A stretch of 64,000 nt of DNA. Origin: Anseranas semipalmata. Taxonomy: Eukaryota > Chordata > Aves > Anseriformes > Anseranatidae. The translations under genes were made by a program, and so were the position numbers. Below are positions 36,901-51,800 of this stretch, one piece after another (position 1 is the stretch's first letter; every line of letters begins with the position of its first letter). The stretch lies in NCBI GenBank assembly GCA_013399115.1, contig VXAA01002967.1:503429-567428 (forward strand). The letters run 5' to 3'. Below the pieces are notes generated by a model. It worked only from the letters and a program-made list of their open reading frames with translations. It did not search any database and was not told where the DNA came from.

Positions 36901-39900
36901 CCTCCTGCAACAATGTATTCTTGCCAAACACACACCGTTTTCTTCCTTTCAAATGAGAGCAAGCAGCATCAGATAGGCTTATCTTCCTGAGTGGCAAGGC
37001 CCTAATCAGAAGAAACTATTAAAAACTACTAGCGTTTTATTTAAAGTAAGCATTCTGGATAGTCAAGGCTATTACGTAAGTATTACTTTGTTAATCTCAT
37101 AAAGATATCAATAATTTTCTCATCACTAGTTACCAGAGGATCTTAGCATCATCCACACACAGAATTCCAAAATAAATTCTTCTCATCTCCAATTCATTAG
37201 TAATAGCTATACCACAGGAAGCAAATCCTAGGTCTTTTTTTTTCCCCAGAAGCAAATATTTCATCTAGACTCGTCAAATTCTGCTGCTGGTATCTCTCCA
37301 CTGCAGCTATGAATAGTGAATGTCTCAAACTTGGCACAACCAATATTATCCCAAAGAAAAAACACTAAAGAAAACTGAAATGTGTATACATTATTGGCAA
37401 CTCTGACAACATGAAAAACAGCAAACTCTCTTTCACTTAAAGATGATTATGTTTTGGGATATGATAATTTGAGAAAATGTAGTGATAAATTCAAGCTACC
37501 TCACAGTAAGAGCTTCAACAGCTTGACTGCTATTTACTTAAAGGATAATGCCAATAGAAATATTGTCACTTTATCCTGCAGCTAGAATAATACAGAGTAG
37601 CGGATGAAGAATTCATCATCATTAAGCATCAAGAGAGCAGACATTTGCTTTCAAAGCAGGAGAAACAGAATCTTTGACAGTGCTCAATTACAAAAACTCT
37701 ATAAAGGCAAATGACTGACAAAGATTCCAAACATTTTATCTAAAAAGAGCGTCATAAGGAGTGAGTAGGTCACAGCACAAGCAGACTCCAAATGTTAGAG
37801 AATGCTTTGTCATAGCTAAGTAAACTTCAGCAGTGGGACTTATAGCAAGGAAGAAGAGCAAGAAAAAGAAAAGCACAGGATAGCTGATGAGGTAACTTGG
37901 TATGCTGTACTTGATTTATCAAATTCTTAATTCTATAATAATACTTTTATATACCAAACGAGGCTTTTCAGCAGCCTGCAGAAGGGCAATCAAGGTCTGC
38001 TACTGTAGATCACTTGCTCAGCAGCACTCTTTTTGGTAGTGGTTTTTTGATGACTACAGACAGCTTTCTTTGGAATCGCCAGATTTGAGAATACAGAACA
38101 CTCACATATCTTACTCGCACTACCAGACTTCTCTCACCTTTGCCATGTAAAATAAAGGATAAACAAGGACTAAAAGTTTACTTCAGCAAGATGTAATTCA
38201 AGCATCTGGATACGAGACCATAACTTCATTTTTGTTTTCAAATGTAGAAAAACACACTAAACAATTCAAGGTCATATTTAAGGCTAACATTCTTTACTGG
38301 CTTTTTCTGTATTCCTTGCCTTAATTCCGACATCTCCTAGATGAATGTGCTGTATGAGCACAGTTCCCCAGTCTGTCTGCCTGTAATATGACTTTTCTCA
38401 ATACTTGATCTAATCCCATCCAGAAAAGACAGCGATACGGAAATTTCCCCTAATTAATCAACCTCAGTGCTGCACAGCTGCCTCCTAGTTCTTACATTCT
38501 GTTTCTCCATGGGATTTATTAGTGGATGATCTATTTTAGCATGGACTATCAGTTGGAAAAAGGCATTTCTCTGTTTAATGTCTCAGGTCTCTCCATATCT
38601 GCCCAACTTTTAGTCTAAACCTAAATTCTTGTTTCTTATTTAATACCACCACAGCTTCTATGACTCCACTCTCCCATTTCCGTTGTCTTTTGGAACAGTA
38701 TCCCCACTGCCTATGGGATACAAATAAAACTGTGGGATTGCTGGTAACCCTGCTTGGCAAAGATTCTTCCAGCCTACAAGGTCTTAATATTTATTTGTAA
38801 CAACAAGGAAGTTTTATAACGTTCTTATAATGTGTACATTCATTTTTTTTTTTTCAAAAGTTCATGATCTTTGGCACATAATTAACTTCTTACTAGGCCT
38901 GCACATAACACATTAATAGTGCAAGCTTTTCAATAAGGTATGTGTTCAAATGACTTTCTTATTTCACTTGACTTTAAGGGATTACTAAGCCTCAACTTTT
39001 CATCCTTCAAACATGCCAATCAGATATAAAACTGGCCTACATTGCATCACTGTTTTTAAACACATACCTCCTGTTGGCTTCATTTACATGGAATTATATT
39101 TCTGATGATTATGATTTTCCTGAAATGCATCTAATGCTTTAGGCATGATGCATACTTTTTAACATCATACCACTACTCATTCAAAATAACACATTGCAGG
39201 TCCTGAATCAAAAGGACTGATGCCTATATGATTTTCCTCTATTGTCTCTTGACAATATGCACTGTCTTAAGCTCCATTATTTACTGATTGTATCTACGAT
39301 TGGTTAATATATGCATGCAAAAAATAACAGACTGTAGAAATTAAACTGATTATCCTGACATTGGTTAATTAAACATGCTGTCCCATCTCAGATTTCCTCA
39401 TGCTTTGGCAACAACAACAGAAATAGCAGGAAAAGTGAGGTGCTTTAGGCTTGGATATTGGCAACTTAAGCAACAGCAGCTTGTGTTCTGCTCATTTTCC
39501 AATAATTCAAATGTTTGAATAATAATAAAAAAATGAGTAGACAACTTCTCTATTACATGATTAACAAGAATTTCTGAAGTAATGTAGGTATTCTTCAGAA
39601 GAATCTTTTATTTACTATCCTCTCAACTGAAGTAAGAAAAGGAAAAAATATACTCAGTTTCCAGAAACAGGTAATAAAGTTATTGTTACTCAAAACGTTT
39701 CTTCTTGCCCATGTATTTTGTCCAGAGAACGGTCTCAAAATTGGTTCTAGCATAAAGTAACTGTTGTATTCTTGATAAAACACCTAAAAAACTGTGCCTT
39801 TTAAAGGTCACAATGCAGATATGAAAGAAACATGAACTATTTGTTCTGGATATTTTGCCAGTGTTCTTTAAAGTCTGTGGAAAGCCCGAGCCTTCTTGTA

Positions 39901-42900
39901 AGCTGAACCATGGCTGAAATCTTCATTCAGCCAGAAATGACACGGCACTACAACTTGTAAAATCCAGTCTCAGAAGCGAAGAAATCAAGCATTAGCTTCT
40001 AGAAGCACAAAGTTCCTTCTCTACTTATATTTGAGTCATCATTGCCCGCCCCCTCCCCTCCCAAGATGTCACATAAAATGATCTGTCAATTTTCTGTTAT
40101 TACTACAAAAATATTTGCAAGTAAACTACTATGCACTGTTGCAGAGGAAGAAGATATTTTCTACCAGGTATGGATCCTATATTGGCTTTGGACGCCTCCA
40201 CACTCACCCATTCTACTCACTTCTAACGTAACACTCGATCTGTTTAAAAGAGTAGTTCTTGGAGGAAAAAAAAAAAAGTTAATGTGTCTCTCTTCTCTCA
40301 TGCCATCTCCTTAAGTCTCAGTTGCTTTTTATTCCTTTCCCTGTTTTTGTCCCTGTCTGAATCTGATACTGCTATTTGCAGTGCTTTTCCTAATCCCACA
40401 TCATAGCTTGCTCTCCAAATAATGCCTTAAGGATTATTTTCCCTCATTATTTTACACTGTAACAGCATATTAAACCCTTATTCATTTCTCTAGTTTCCAT
40501 ACTGAAGTAAAGTACTCTGCAAAATAATGCTGTCTCTATTAAAAAAAATAAAAAATAAAAATCACTGTGTTTACTTTTATCTATGCAGCTGTTTGCGGTA
40601 CAGTGACGGTTTGCAAACAGGCTTTTTATTATATAGAAAATATTTTAAGTTAGCCCCAAACCTATCTTTTTGCCTTAGCTATGTGTATAATATCACAAAC
40701 ATCTCAAATCATTATTTTTATGCTATATAGGCTAAAGACAAGAAATGACTGTCTCACCTCTTTGTTTATGAAATAGAGGAATTCAATAACGGGTGTTGGA
40801 GAATAAAGATTTAAGTACATAATACAAACTGGCATCTGTTTCCCCCTTCACTATGTTTTTTCATATCTAAAGTGAGTTTAAATATGCATTGTAAGCGTGG
40901 ATGCTTTTTCACTTAAGAGCTGTTTTTAATATGTAACACCTTAGCATTTTCCGCTGTTCCACAGTGGAAGAAAAATTATATCCAAACTAATGCCACAAAA
41001 AAAGTAAAAGTTTGCATAAAAATCTCTCTACTTTTCAAAATAAATGTTATTTACAGATTGCCTACACTGAGAAACAGTCATCATAGGATAGTATCAACAG
41101 AGGGGAGTTACCCTTCCGTAATAGTTACTAACTCATAAAACACTTTTTCTGCAGAAGTAATTCCTGTCAGTTTCATTGCATAAACAAGTACTCAAATTCA
41201 GGGAATGCTTAGGCAAGATTTAGCTTGTTGGTCTTCTAAACTTGGTAATCCCTGCCTGAATAAAATGGAAATTTATTTAGAAGCAAGTCACCCAATTCCA
41301 GGAATATGGCATTAGACTTACTTTGTCAAAGTACAGTTACAGTAACTGAAATACAGAAGCATATTTCATGTTCTTTCAATTTTAACTGGAAGGACAGGTG
41401 AGATTTGCTTTTTCCCTACACATATGTCTTGATTCCTACCATTATTACTGTATTAATTGTATCATTACATCTAGAGATTTTATGCTGTGAACTCCTTGCA
41501 AAAAGAGATTACCTGTTTCTATAAATAGTAACATCTTTGAAAATCTTTTGAACTCAGAATTTTCCTTAAAAGACAGATAATTTCCTCTTCCAGTTGCTGA
41601 TAATGAATCTAGTCATCTGTTGGTATTGTCCAGTATCACTTCACTATTCAAAATAGCTAGTGGCTAACTTGAATACATTTTAAAACATACCTTTAAAAAA
41701 AGATGTTTGTATATTAAAAGCCTTTTGTGATAGCTTTTGATAGCATTTTAAATACTTTAGCACAGTACAATTAGTGCTACTCAGAACAGAAATTAGTCTT
41801 ATCTCTACAGTTACTCAAAAATTAGCTTAAATGAACTGATATTGCTACCATTATAGTAGTGCTACGGAGAGCAGAATTGAATCTCCTAAACAAATGCATA
41901 AATTTAGACACAATCCAAAGCACTAATGAATTTTTAAAGGGTTTTCCAGGAAACTGTGTCCAAACTGCTGTACTTTGTCATGCAGTTCATAAGCCTGCAT
42001 GTTCCAAATCTTGCTACTTGAGTAGCAAATATACTCACTGACTATTTTGGACTTTGACTTTAAGGCTATGCTTTTCACTTTACTAGGAGAAATTAGTCAT
42101 ACCATCCATGTGAGAAAGATTTTTTATCTGAAATCACACAAACAAATAAAGTTAAATACTCTTCAGTAATTGCTTCAATTTTTTTCTTTTTAAAAAGTGC
42201 TTTCCTTTTAAAATACATTTTAAAAAAATGAAAGTCAGTAATTTCCCCCCTACCCCTTAACAGACTAGGTCTTAAGAAAAAGTTGTCATGTTCTCATAAT
42301 TATAATCTATGACAACAAACACCTTTGTTTCATATTCTGTTGAATCTGGAACAACTTGTCTCTGTTAACTGTAAAGAACATATCTGGTCCCTTCCTTTTC
42401 CAGAAAGTAGCAATGTTATGAATTAAACTACAAACAGATCTGCTGGAAATGGATATATCTAAAAAAAAAGTTTCAGATTATCTGGTTTACCATGGAATCA
42501 TATGCTTACATAATGGAAGTGGGACAGGGCAGAAAAATAAAGTAAACAGAGATACAGTAGTGGTGAGTTTTTTCTGGAATAAAGAGAATGAGAAATTACA
42601 GTGAATACTGTTGCAGTTCAGTAGCAGCATTGATGATATGGGTTTGTCATGAATACAAAGGAAATTTAACCCAGAGTCCCATATCTCCTTTTTTTTTTTT
42701 TCTCCATGTTGAGGAAGTTACCTGAAAAAATGTGTTATTTTTATAGATTACTTTAGCGACTGAATGTTGAATTCATATACATGAAAATAATTACAAATTA
42801 TATATAAGTATTAATATGATTATATGTGGAATCAAGAATTATTAGACTAAACTACATTTTATAGAACATTGGAAAGCGTATGAATTAAAGCTTTTGGTTT

Positions 42901-43365
42901 CTTTTTTATGAATTGTCTTAAACTACATGAGGTCATTATCATGTTTTCAAAAAGTCCATCTCCCTCCAAAGCTTTTCTACCCAAAGTCTTTAATCCTTTG
43001 TTTTATGACATGAATCTTTACACAGTAACAAGTACAATGTGGTGTCAAAACAAAGGATTAGGACTTGGTCTGTTCTTCCATGTATTCCTTACCTGACTGC
43101 ACTGCATGTTTGAAGAAGTCTTGCTTTCTAACAACTAAAACAGAGGATAAGTTAAAAGGAAACCATCCCAATCTAGAGAATAAAATAATAAAAAAAACAC
43201 CACTTTCGCAAGGAACATATATCAGTAATCTTCATAAACACAAAAAGGTTACACAAAAGATTTTTTTTTTTCCTGTAGGCATACTGTCATTTTAACTTGT
43301 TATCTCACATTTAGAAATAATTATTCAAGGGCCAGATTGAAACATTCATTCAGAGTTCTCTGTTT

Positions 43366-43390
43366 AAAACAAACAAACAAACAAACAAAA
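43366..43390 (+). repeat. (CAAA)n microsatellite
   Basis: About six CAAA units. A poly-A run of 19 bases follows at 43438-43456. Confidence 0.9.
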
Positions 43391-45889
43391 TGCATGACTA
43401 CTTTAAATTAGAAGAGCATTTAAGTCAACTATTTACCAAAAAAAAAAAAAAAAAAAGTGATATTCAGATGCCAATTTCTGAGTGAATTGAATCTTTCTTC
43501 CAATTGATTGACACTTCCAGAACTCTGTGACATCTCACTAGAGCAAGGAGAAAGAGAAGCAAAACAGACTTGTCTTTAATCCTAAAGGATAAATTTACTA
43601 ATGAATGTGAAATTTCATTGCAGTTCCCACTATACATACACAGCAAGTTTTGTTTTCAAAAGGAAATCTGGTAAAAAATGTTTTATTCTTTGTAAAGGAT
43701 TTTATATGTATCTGTGTGATGCATCTTGGAGACATTCTGCTAACAGTACCTCAACTTATAACAGGATATTCTTCTTCCTACCTACAAGTCTGTGACAGGA
43801 TATGAAAAAGACATACTTCCAACTACTGTTGGTGCACACATATATTTTGCACCCCCCATCCCCCCCCTTTTTTTTTTGAGCTTAACATGATGGGAGTGAC
43901 AGCTCTTTTGTTAAGTGTAAAATGCATATTAGAAGAAATGTAACCCTTCTTCTGCCATTAACCTTAATATAACTGTTTTAATCTACCTCCTTACATCCTA
44001 AAACACTGCTGCATAAGTTGTGCAGGTTGACTCTTACACCTTCACAGCTTTCCAAGTGCCAGTATCCTGTCTAGATCAAGGTATCCAGTTTGCAGTCTAC
44101 ATCACCATTCCTCCCCTGAAAAAAAAATAAAAGAAATCAGATTCACCAGTGTTTCCTTTTCCTTTAGAGTTTTTTTTTTTCCCCCTCTAAGGCAGCATAT
44201 GTTTACAATGGAGTGTTTACTACTAATTTTTTAGATAAGACCACATGTTTGGATAAGGGGATTGTATTTTGATAATATGATGGATAGTCCACTCACGTTA
44301 TCAGATAGACTTATTAATACTTGTGTCTAACAATCATGAATAGACTAATTTGAAGGAGGGTAATATGCATGTTTATGTAAGAAGGGAAGGAAACTGAGAA
44401 TTCAAAATACTGTCACAAATTGGGGAAATTGTTCTAACAAAGTAGAATGAGTTCTCAATGAAAGAATGTTAAGATAAAATATTAAAAGCTGCAACCAAGT
44501 TTAGATAAAATCAATTTGACAGATAAAATTAGGAGAAATAAGATGGAAATGACTGATCATGGAAGTCTGTTTTCCAGTATTATTTGTCATTTCAATAATA
44601 TATTAATTGAAAACACTTTTAACTGTTCCTGTGTATTGGTGGAGAGGATTTACTTTGTACTATGTAATGGTAATATAAATATAAAGATAAGTACAGCAAT
44701 TTAAAGTTAATCAGGGAGTTTAGAGCCAGTTCTGAAGAATGAAAATGGGAGGAACTGGAATTAATGGAAAATCCTTCAAGACTTTCCTAAACTAACCACT
44801 GAAATTAAGGTTCTGCTGACTGTATTTAAAGTTTCATAAACTATGTGTGTATGGGAGAGAAATGCTCATGGGTGAGCATGGTTTTATACGGGTGGAGGTA
44901 GACAGGCAAGACAAACAGCTTTGCAATCCTACTTCCTAGAACAAGGTGCTACTCCGAGAGGCTTCTTTGCTGAACTCCTTATATTTGCAAGGATTCCTGT
45001 GTTGAGCCACACTATGTGTAAAATGGAATCCTCTACTGAAACAAGCTTCAGATCTCAAAGTCTCTCGATAGATCTTTATGAGTACAGGTGACCTTCCGAG
45101 TTTGCTTTTGTCTCATCTTTTTTCTCTATCTATTTTAGTCCCCAATCCTCACCCACCCCCCGCCATCCTCCATTAAATATCTAAAGCACCATCTTTTTTT
45201 TGATACTGCCCAATGCCATCAGGGCCTTCTTGTTTTATCAACTCATCAGAAACATGAAAACTTTGAACTCAGGGGACCAGACTTTTTTTTTTTCCAAAGT
45301 GGAAATCCCCAAAACACAGTTAATGAACATCTTGAAGTTTACTTGAACTCCTCAAGCACTGCATGGTATAAACCTAAAGACTATACACATCACATATGCA
45401 GTTCTCACTCTCTCTCTCTTTTAAGATCACATGATCACAAATGACAAGAACATCCAGAAACTTGTAACTGTTTCCAAAAAAGGAAAAACTAAACAGACTG
45501 ACTCTTCAGTCTGGGAAGGAATGAATGAGATTAAGAGGTATATGAAACGATGAATAAGAAAATGAATAGGAAGTGTTTCCTGTATTTCCCATAACATTAT
45601 AAACAGGGAAAAAAAGAGGCAGGGGACACCTATTGAAAAAATTAAAAACAAGAAATAAATCGCATTTTATTAAAAATAAAACCAAGTTATAGAACATTTT
45701 GCCACATTGCACTGTGGATGGACTAGGCAAATTTATGAACAATAAATCCATTATAGATTACTAATTACTGAATGCAAATTCTCAGCTCAGAAAGTTTTAC
45801 TCAGAAAACTCAAATTACTGTTAGAAGAAGGGTATGTGAAAAGAAGAATCGCTCTGTGCTGTCTTATTATTCTTTATCCATTCACTACT

Positions 45890-45960
45890 GTTATTTCAAT
45901 ACATGACACTACCTAGGTGGACCTTTGGGCTAGTCCAATAGAGTTCCTTTTACATCAAAA
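45890..45960 (+). mobile_element. Possible old CR1-class 3' tail
   Basis: 'cctaggtggacctttgggct' followed by 'agtccaatagagttcctttt' resembles the 3' tail of reptile-type CR1 copies (ggtggacctttggtctgacccagtatggcagttctta). No other part of an element is clear, so confidence is low. Confidence 0.35.
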
Positions 45961-47434
45961 GCCACTCAGTACTTTTAAGAAGTAGAAAGATGAGGACTAA
46001 TATTTCATTGACAACAGCGTAAGAAGCTTTATGGAAAAGCCAAGGCAATCAGCAAATCAAGTGCTTGAACTGGAGCAGTAGCCCTTATGTTCTGTTTAAT
46101 TCAGACCTAACACTTCAGAGTCAGGATTACAGAGGCAGTTTTGAAAGTATAACTAACATAAAGGTAACTACTTATTAAATTTCAGTGTTGTCAGCAATTT
46201 TTCATATGAAATATTTTCTTACCAGTAGGGCAGTTTTCATTAAATCAATGTTTCCATGGGAAATTTCAATTCTCCTGAAAGTTTTATTTTCCCCCAGTGA
46301 ACAACAACATTAGATACTTTTTCATTCTTTTGTCTGATCTCAGTTGGAATATCTCAACATGTTATTTAAAGCTCAATGCATGTTGCTTTAATGTATTTCA
46401 AAACCTATTTAACTTTCTTTTCCTGTAAGAGTTGACATGGGTTCTCTGAACCCCTAAGGCCCTAACCCCACTCTTTTTCAGAGGAAGAAGCCCTTCCTCA
46501 GGAGATGGGGGATTGCTCATACTATGCAGGCATCCATCCTACCTATCCGTGCAGGAAGCACGAGACAGACATAACTCTCAGTGCATTCTGGGAGAAATAA
46601 CTTGACCAAAGATCCTGGTTCATTTGGATAAATAATATATTGAGGTTCCTAAATTACAATACCCTGAAGATAATAGGCCACAGTGGCAAAATACAGGTTG
46701 AAATATTAAGTCAGAGCAACATTCCCAACAAGGAGTAAAAACCAACCAACCAACACCCTTCTATTGTCCAAAAGTTCACTCCATTTGACTTCCCACCATC
46801 TTCTGTTGCTCCCTTCCCTGCCCCAAGCCAAAACAAACTGTGAGAATTTCCATGCCCTACAGCAAGGTGATATTCAGGCAATCACATAGCTAGGATGCCA
46901 GTGCCAGAGACATATGATAGTGCAAGAGCCTTTCCTTCGAAATTAAAACAACAACAGAAAATATTTCTACAAAAATGTTCAAAATCTCAGAATAACTGAT
47001 ATGGTTGTGTCTAAAGAATACAAGGTACTCGTCTTTCAGCGTAGGCACCAGCACCCAGGACAAGTAGTCCCCGGTCTTTGGACGTGTGTTAACCCTTTTT
47101 TCCCCTAGAACTTTGGCACAATTGCGTGTGCTACAAAATGAACCAGCTTGGGAAACAGATCCAGCTTAAGAATGTCCCAGTAAAGAAAAAGAAAAAGAAA
47201 AAAAAAAACATTTCCAACTTAAATTTGTTTCTGGTATCATTTTGCAGCATCATTACACAAAAGCTTTGCTATACAAGGGGGCAGGAAGGAGCAGTCAGGC
47301 ACAGAAAGAGGACTTTTCTGCTTTTTGTGGCAGCAGTCCTAACTTATGCCAATGCAACATTAATTTTAGCTGTGGTCTGGTGGAATAGAATGAAGGTCTA
47401 CAGATGCTCGCAGGTAAATAGCAAACTTTCTCAT

Positions 47435-47748
47435 GAAGGGAGTGGAGGGACAGACGCTGATCTCTTCTCTCTGGTGACAGTGACAGGACCTGAGGGAACA
47501 GCGTGAAGCTGCATCAGGGGAGGTTCAGGCTGGATGTTAAGAAAAGGTCTTCACCGAGAGGGTGGTCGGGCACTGGAACAGGCTCCCCAGGGCAGTGGTC
47601 ACGGCACCAAGCCTGTTGGAGTTGAAGAAGCGTTTGGCCAACGCTCTCAGACACATGGTCTGATTTCTGGGTAGACCTGTGTGGAGCCAGGAGTTGGACT
47701 CGATGATCCTTATGGGTCCCTTCCAACTCGGCATATTCTACGATTACT
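47435..47748 (+). mobile_element. CR1 LINE 3' fragment
   Basis: About 310 bp. It starts near 'ggagtggagggacagacgct' and runs through 'ctcttctctctggtgacagt', 'gaagctgcatcaggggaggt', 'ggtggtcgggcactggaaca' and 'ggagttggactcgatgatcc', ending at ATTCTACGATTACT. The wording matches a different CR1 subfamily from the copies at 52190 and 62240. The short minus-strand open frames here are antisense shadows of the repeat. Confidence 0.93.
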
Positions 47749-48795
47749 GAAGCAGGCACAGTTTCACTATTACCCTTCCCCATCCCTTATTCAATAGAAA
47801 CCTAGTCATTCTGGGGAATAACTGGGTTATTTTTCCTTTTATTCTTTTTCTTTTTTATCAGCTGACAGCAGGCATCAGAAAGGCTTTTTGAATTACCTCA
47901 AACTCGAACTTTGACAATAGTTAGATGACAAAAACAAAACAGAGATAAGCAAGTCTTCCTCAAAAAGGATAGCTAGGTCCAGCTCAGAGACCTTGTTGCT
48001 GGGTTTGATGGCCTTTGCTAGCATCAGACAGTTTTCACTAAACATGGCTCTTCCCTGGAATTGCAAACTCTCTCATCTTCTTGATGTGATTTGACAAACC
48101 CAACGACTATAAGCAGAAATGGCACCACTCAGTGATAATCAATCACAACCATTCTTGTGCAGTTACCAAAATATCTGAAGACTTCTTGTAGTGGGTCATG
48201 GAACATCTTGTCCCACTGTCACAATATATTTTTTTCTTACAGCCTGTTTTTATCTTCCCTCTTTTCTTCTCTTCTTCCCCACAATCAATTGCCTCCTAAT
48301 AGCTGAGCCTGTTGAAGATGAGCTAACCTCTTATGCACCGCAATATTCCCACCCATTCAGCAAAACCTTAGAAAGGTCATTTCATCAAACCACCTAGCCA
48401 TTTTCTGAATTTCCTATAAGGGAAGTTTCATGACAATAACTCAAGTTCTGCCACGGTGTCACTCTTCTCACCGCCAGTTGTCCCTGGCCCTTCCTTTGGT
48501 CCAGTGCTGGGGTTCATCTGATCTCAGACAGGATTCAGGGACCTTTTACTCCTGTCCCACCACCCAGTAGAAAACTCACCAGGTCTCTGAATCGGCTCAC
48601 CAAGAGATCCAGCAGCACTTGTACAAGGCAGGAAACTGTAGTTTGAGATGACTCGAAAGGGAAACCACAAGCAGTCCGCACTCAGCTCAGCTTAAAAGCT
48701 GCAATGGAAATGCACCTTGAATCCCCATCTCCTATTGTTTGGATACACTGGTCCGGCCCCGGGTAATTGAGGACCTTTTCAAACCGTGAGTCTCC

Positions 48796-48809
48796 TGACT
48801 CATGAGTCA
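48796..48809. promoter_or_regulatory. Twin AP-1 (TRE) palindrome
   Basis: TGACTCATGAGTCA is a perfect 14-bp palindrome holding two overlapping consensus AP-1 sites (TGACTCA and TGAGTCA). It lies in the more GC-rich part of the upstream CDYL intron (about 48430-48870). It matches the known bZIP (Fos/Jun) binding consensus exactly, but whether it is used here is not known. Confidence 0.4.
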
Positions 48810-51800
48810 TCCTCTTTGCTGGGTAGTTAACTCCACCCTTGCTTTCTCAAATCATCTGAATGAGTTTGGTGTGTGTTTTGTTTGGTTTTCTTTTGTCTTT
48901 AAAGCGTTGGTTATCAGAAAAAAGACTAACTACCAAACACGGAGAATAAAAATATAAACCAAACCAAACCAAACAGAAAGCCAAATTTAAAGAAGAAAAT
49001 AAAAGAATGTGTCAGGTATTACAAGTGGGCTAAAACACAGTTCAGCTATCTCTTACTCAACTTGCTTTTTAAAATGTACTTCTCCCATTCTATCCTTCTC
49101 TTCTTCTGGCCACTAGTCAAATTTACTTTAAATCAAATGTGTTCCCACTTTCTTTCCTGCCCTTTTTAACTCCCTCGACCCCCAAAATGGAAACGGATCA
49201 GATCAATTTAGCAAGAGTTGCTTTCTCCAGCTCAGTTCAATGGTCTTTTCACTCATTCTCCTCCACCATATCTGCAGCTTCCAAAGATTAGGGGTCCTGT
49301 TCTGTTTCTGTCCTTCATTACATTTTGGGAACAAATCCTTCATGGTTCAGCTTGTTCTGTTCATCCTTCAGGGTATATATGTACCCTTCCTGTTGTACCA
49401 GATAGGTGCTGTAACAATGAATAAACGCAAAGGCATTGGCGCAGCAGAATGGACTCACTGGGGAAAACAAAAAAACAAAAAAACAACTAAGACCACCACA
49501 GATTTTAATCCTGGTTTAAATCAAGGTTTTCTGCTTGCCTGAATCTTATGTTAGAACGGCATGTACACCTTACATTTTAATGAAAGGTCCATTTTCATTG
49601 ATTGGTATTGTTAACGCAATGATAAACACTATCTTTTAACCAAACTTGACAGGTTTTGCCCAACAGAACGGTACATCATTTACATTTATTAGTGATGATA
49701 ACGGTGTGAAAATGTTTAATTGATTTTGTGTTCAGCCAAGAAGTAAATCATTCTTAATTCTAAAAGAATTAAGGAAACTGTGCTAAATCCTAAAATCTAC
49801 TATTTTATTTATAACCTATATGAATTTTTATTTGGATGTAAACTAAAATTCAGCTACAGTACAAAAATCTTACCTTTCTGATTGTTTATTTTAGTATACT
49901 ATATATGTACACTCTGTGATGTATAATGTATAGATCAAGATTTTAGAAGTAAAACATCTTAACTCATAGCTATTCTTTTATATAGACAGGAATATATGAC
50001 ATTGAATTCTTAAGTGCAAAATGTTTTCCTAGCTTGTAATAAATTAATTGAGACAGTCGATTAAGCTGAAACAAAGAAAGTATCTCTCTGCTTCTATAAA
50101 AACATTTGTTACTACTACTAGGAATGGATTATGTATGTAAAACTCAAGTTTACTTAAGCTCAGCTAGTGACTGATACAGTGATGTAATTCTCTGGCAGCA
50201 AAATACACAATATTTTATACTTTTCTATAATTTTCTCTACCTTAGTAGGTTAGAGAAAGTTCAGCCTTTAACAGATGTATCATATATTAAGTATGATTTT
50301 CAATAAATTAAAAAATACTTATTTAGAAATACACCTAGCCATGTCATCCCATATTCAGAATTTTACATTAATCTGTATCTTATTTGCTTATCTAGTATAA
50401 TATTCTATGTTATATCATGAAAAGAGATTTTTTTTTAATTCCTCAGATTCAGTTTTCTTACAGCTATCCAAGTGTTACTGTATATGTTATACATTGTTAC
50501 TTCACCGCCTAAGTTTCTCTCTCCAGAGAAAGAGAAGAACAAGAAGTTATAGTAGTAAACATTGGCTAAATTAAACTCAGACCAAATTCTAAATTTAAAA
50601 AACAGTTTCAGCCAATTTTTTAGACCAGCAGTGGGGATCTGTAATGCACAACAGCTGGGGACAGTTATTCAAATCTAGGAAATGAACAGCCTAATTAAGG
50701 AAGTATGTTAAGGAACATGAGGAGCCCCAAGTACAGTATATGTGGATTCATTCAGATAACCATTTTCAGACCTGGGAATCAATATGCTGCCTTTCACATA
50801 TTCTGATGGAGTGTGTCCAATATATGTACATCTCTACAACTGCTTCTGTCATAAAAACCTATACACATACATATTTCAGACATGAAAAAAATAAACAATT
50901 CTTTGAATATGTCTTAAAATTTTTTGAAAAAAATATTTCAGTCTAAGGGACAGTTTACTTGAGTATGTATTTTCCTCACAAGTAAAAGTTGCAGGATTGA
51001 CTTTGTATTCTTTTATAAAACGAGTGAATATCCTACTACTTAGCAAGGCACCAGCATTTACTTTATTCTGAATAGTTTCCAAAACACTCTCCTTCATGGT
51101 AGATCCAGGTACAATGGAGATTAGTGTGAAAGCAAAGGGTCAAAGGTAAATATGTTCACTTTTAACCACCAGATACTACATTTAGTGGTGTGGCTCAATC
51201 ACACTAATGCAGTCTGCGAGATATTCAACTGCCAACAGGCACTAATGAATCAAAATCAGCAGAAACAGATCTTACTATGATACCAGAGGAATTCTAAAAA
51301 AAATGCTCCGCTTGGCACCTGCCAAACAGCTTGAAATCTTGCTGTTAAGTGTTTAGTTACATAGTTGATCTACAGTCTTAAAATACAATAAGAGAAGGAA
51401 GGAGAAGTGTGGGGAGGACAAGAGAACAGGAGGGAATAATAAAAAGAGTACACTGAGACAGAGCATCATTTGAAAGACAACTCACCATCCCTCCCTGTGT
51501 TCAGTTCTCAACGTGGCAGAGTTGATGGTAAGCCCTTTTTAATAAGGGCTTACGGAATAATGTTTGAGTAATGATTCAAGCAGAAGGGAAGAAGGAACAC
51601 TGTGCAAGAAGCCAAGTAAGAAGAAAGTGAGGATTAGGTTAGAACAAAGGATACAAAGGTTGCATGTAGAAGATACTGTACAACAGTAGTTCCATCAAAA
51701 AGACAAGAAGGTGTTTTTAGCACTGTATGTGATAACAAATTTGAAAGAGATTTGGAGTAGAAGGTGGGAGTAAAATGGCCAAAAGGAAAAGCAGGAAGCA

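Noticed and set aside
47514..47783. Minus-strand open frames of 89 and 65 codons
   Set aside because: They are the reverse strand of the CR1 3' UTR at 47435-47748.
48430..48870. Considered as an endogenous retroviral LTR or an alternative CDYL promoter
   Set aside because: No TG..CA termini with target duplications, TATA/polyadenylation layout, or dense CpG could be shown. Only the AP-1 palindrome is retained.
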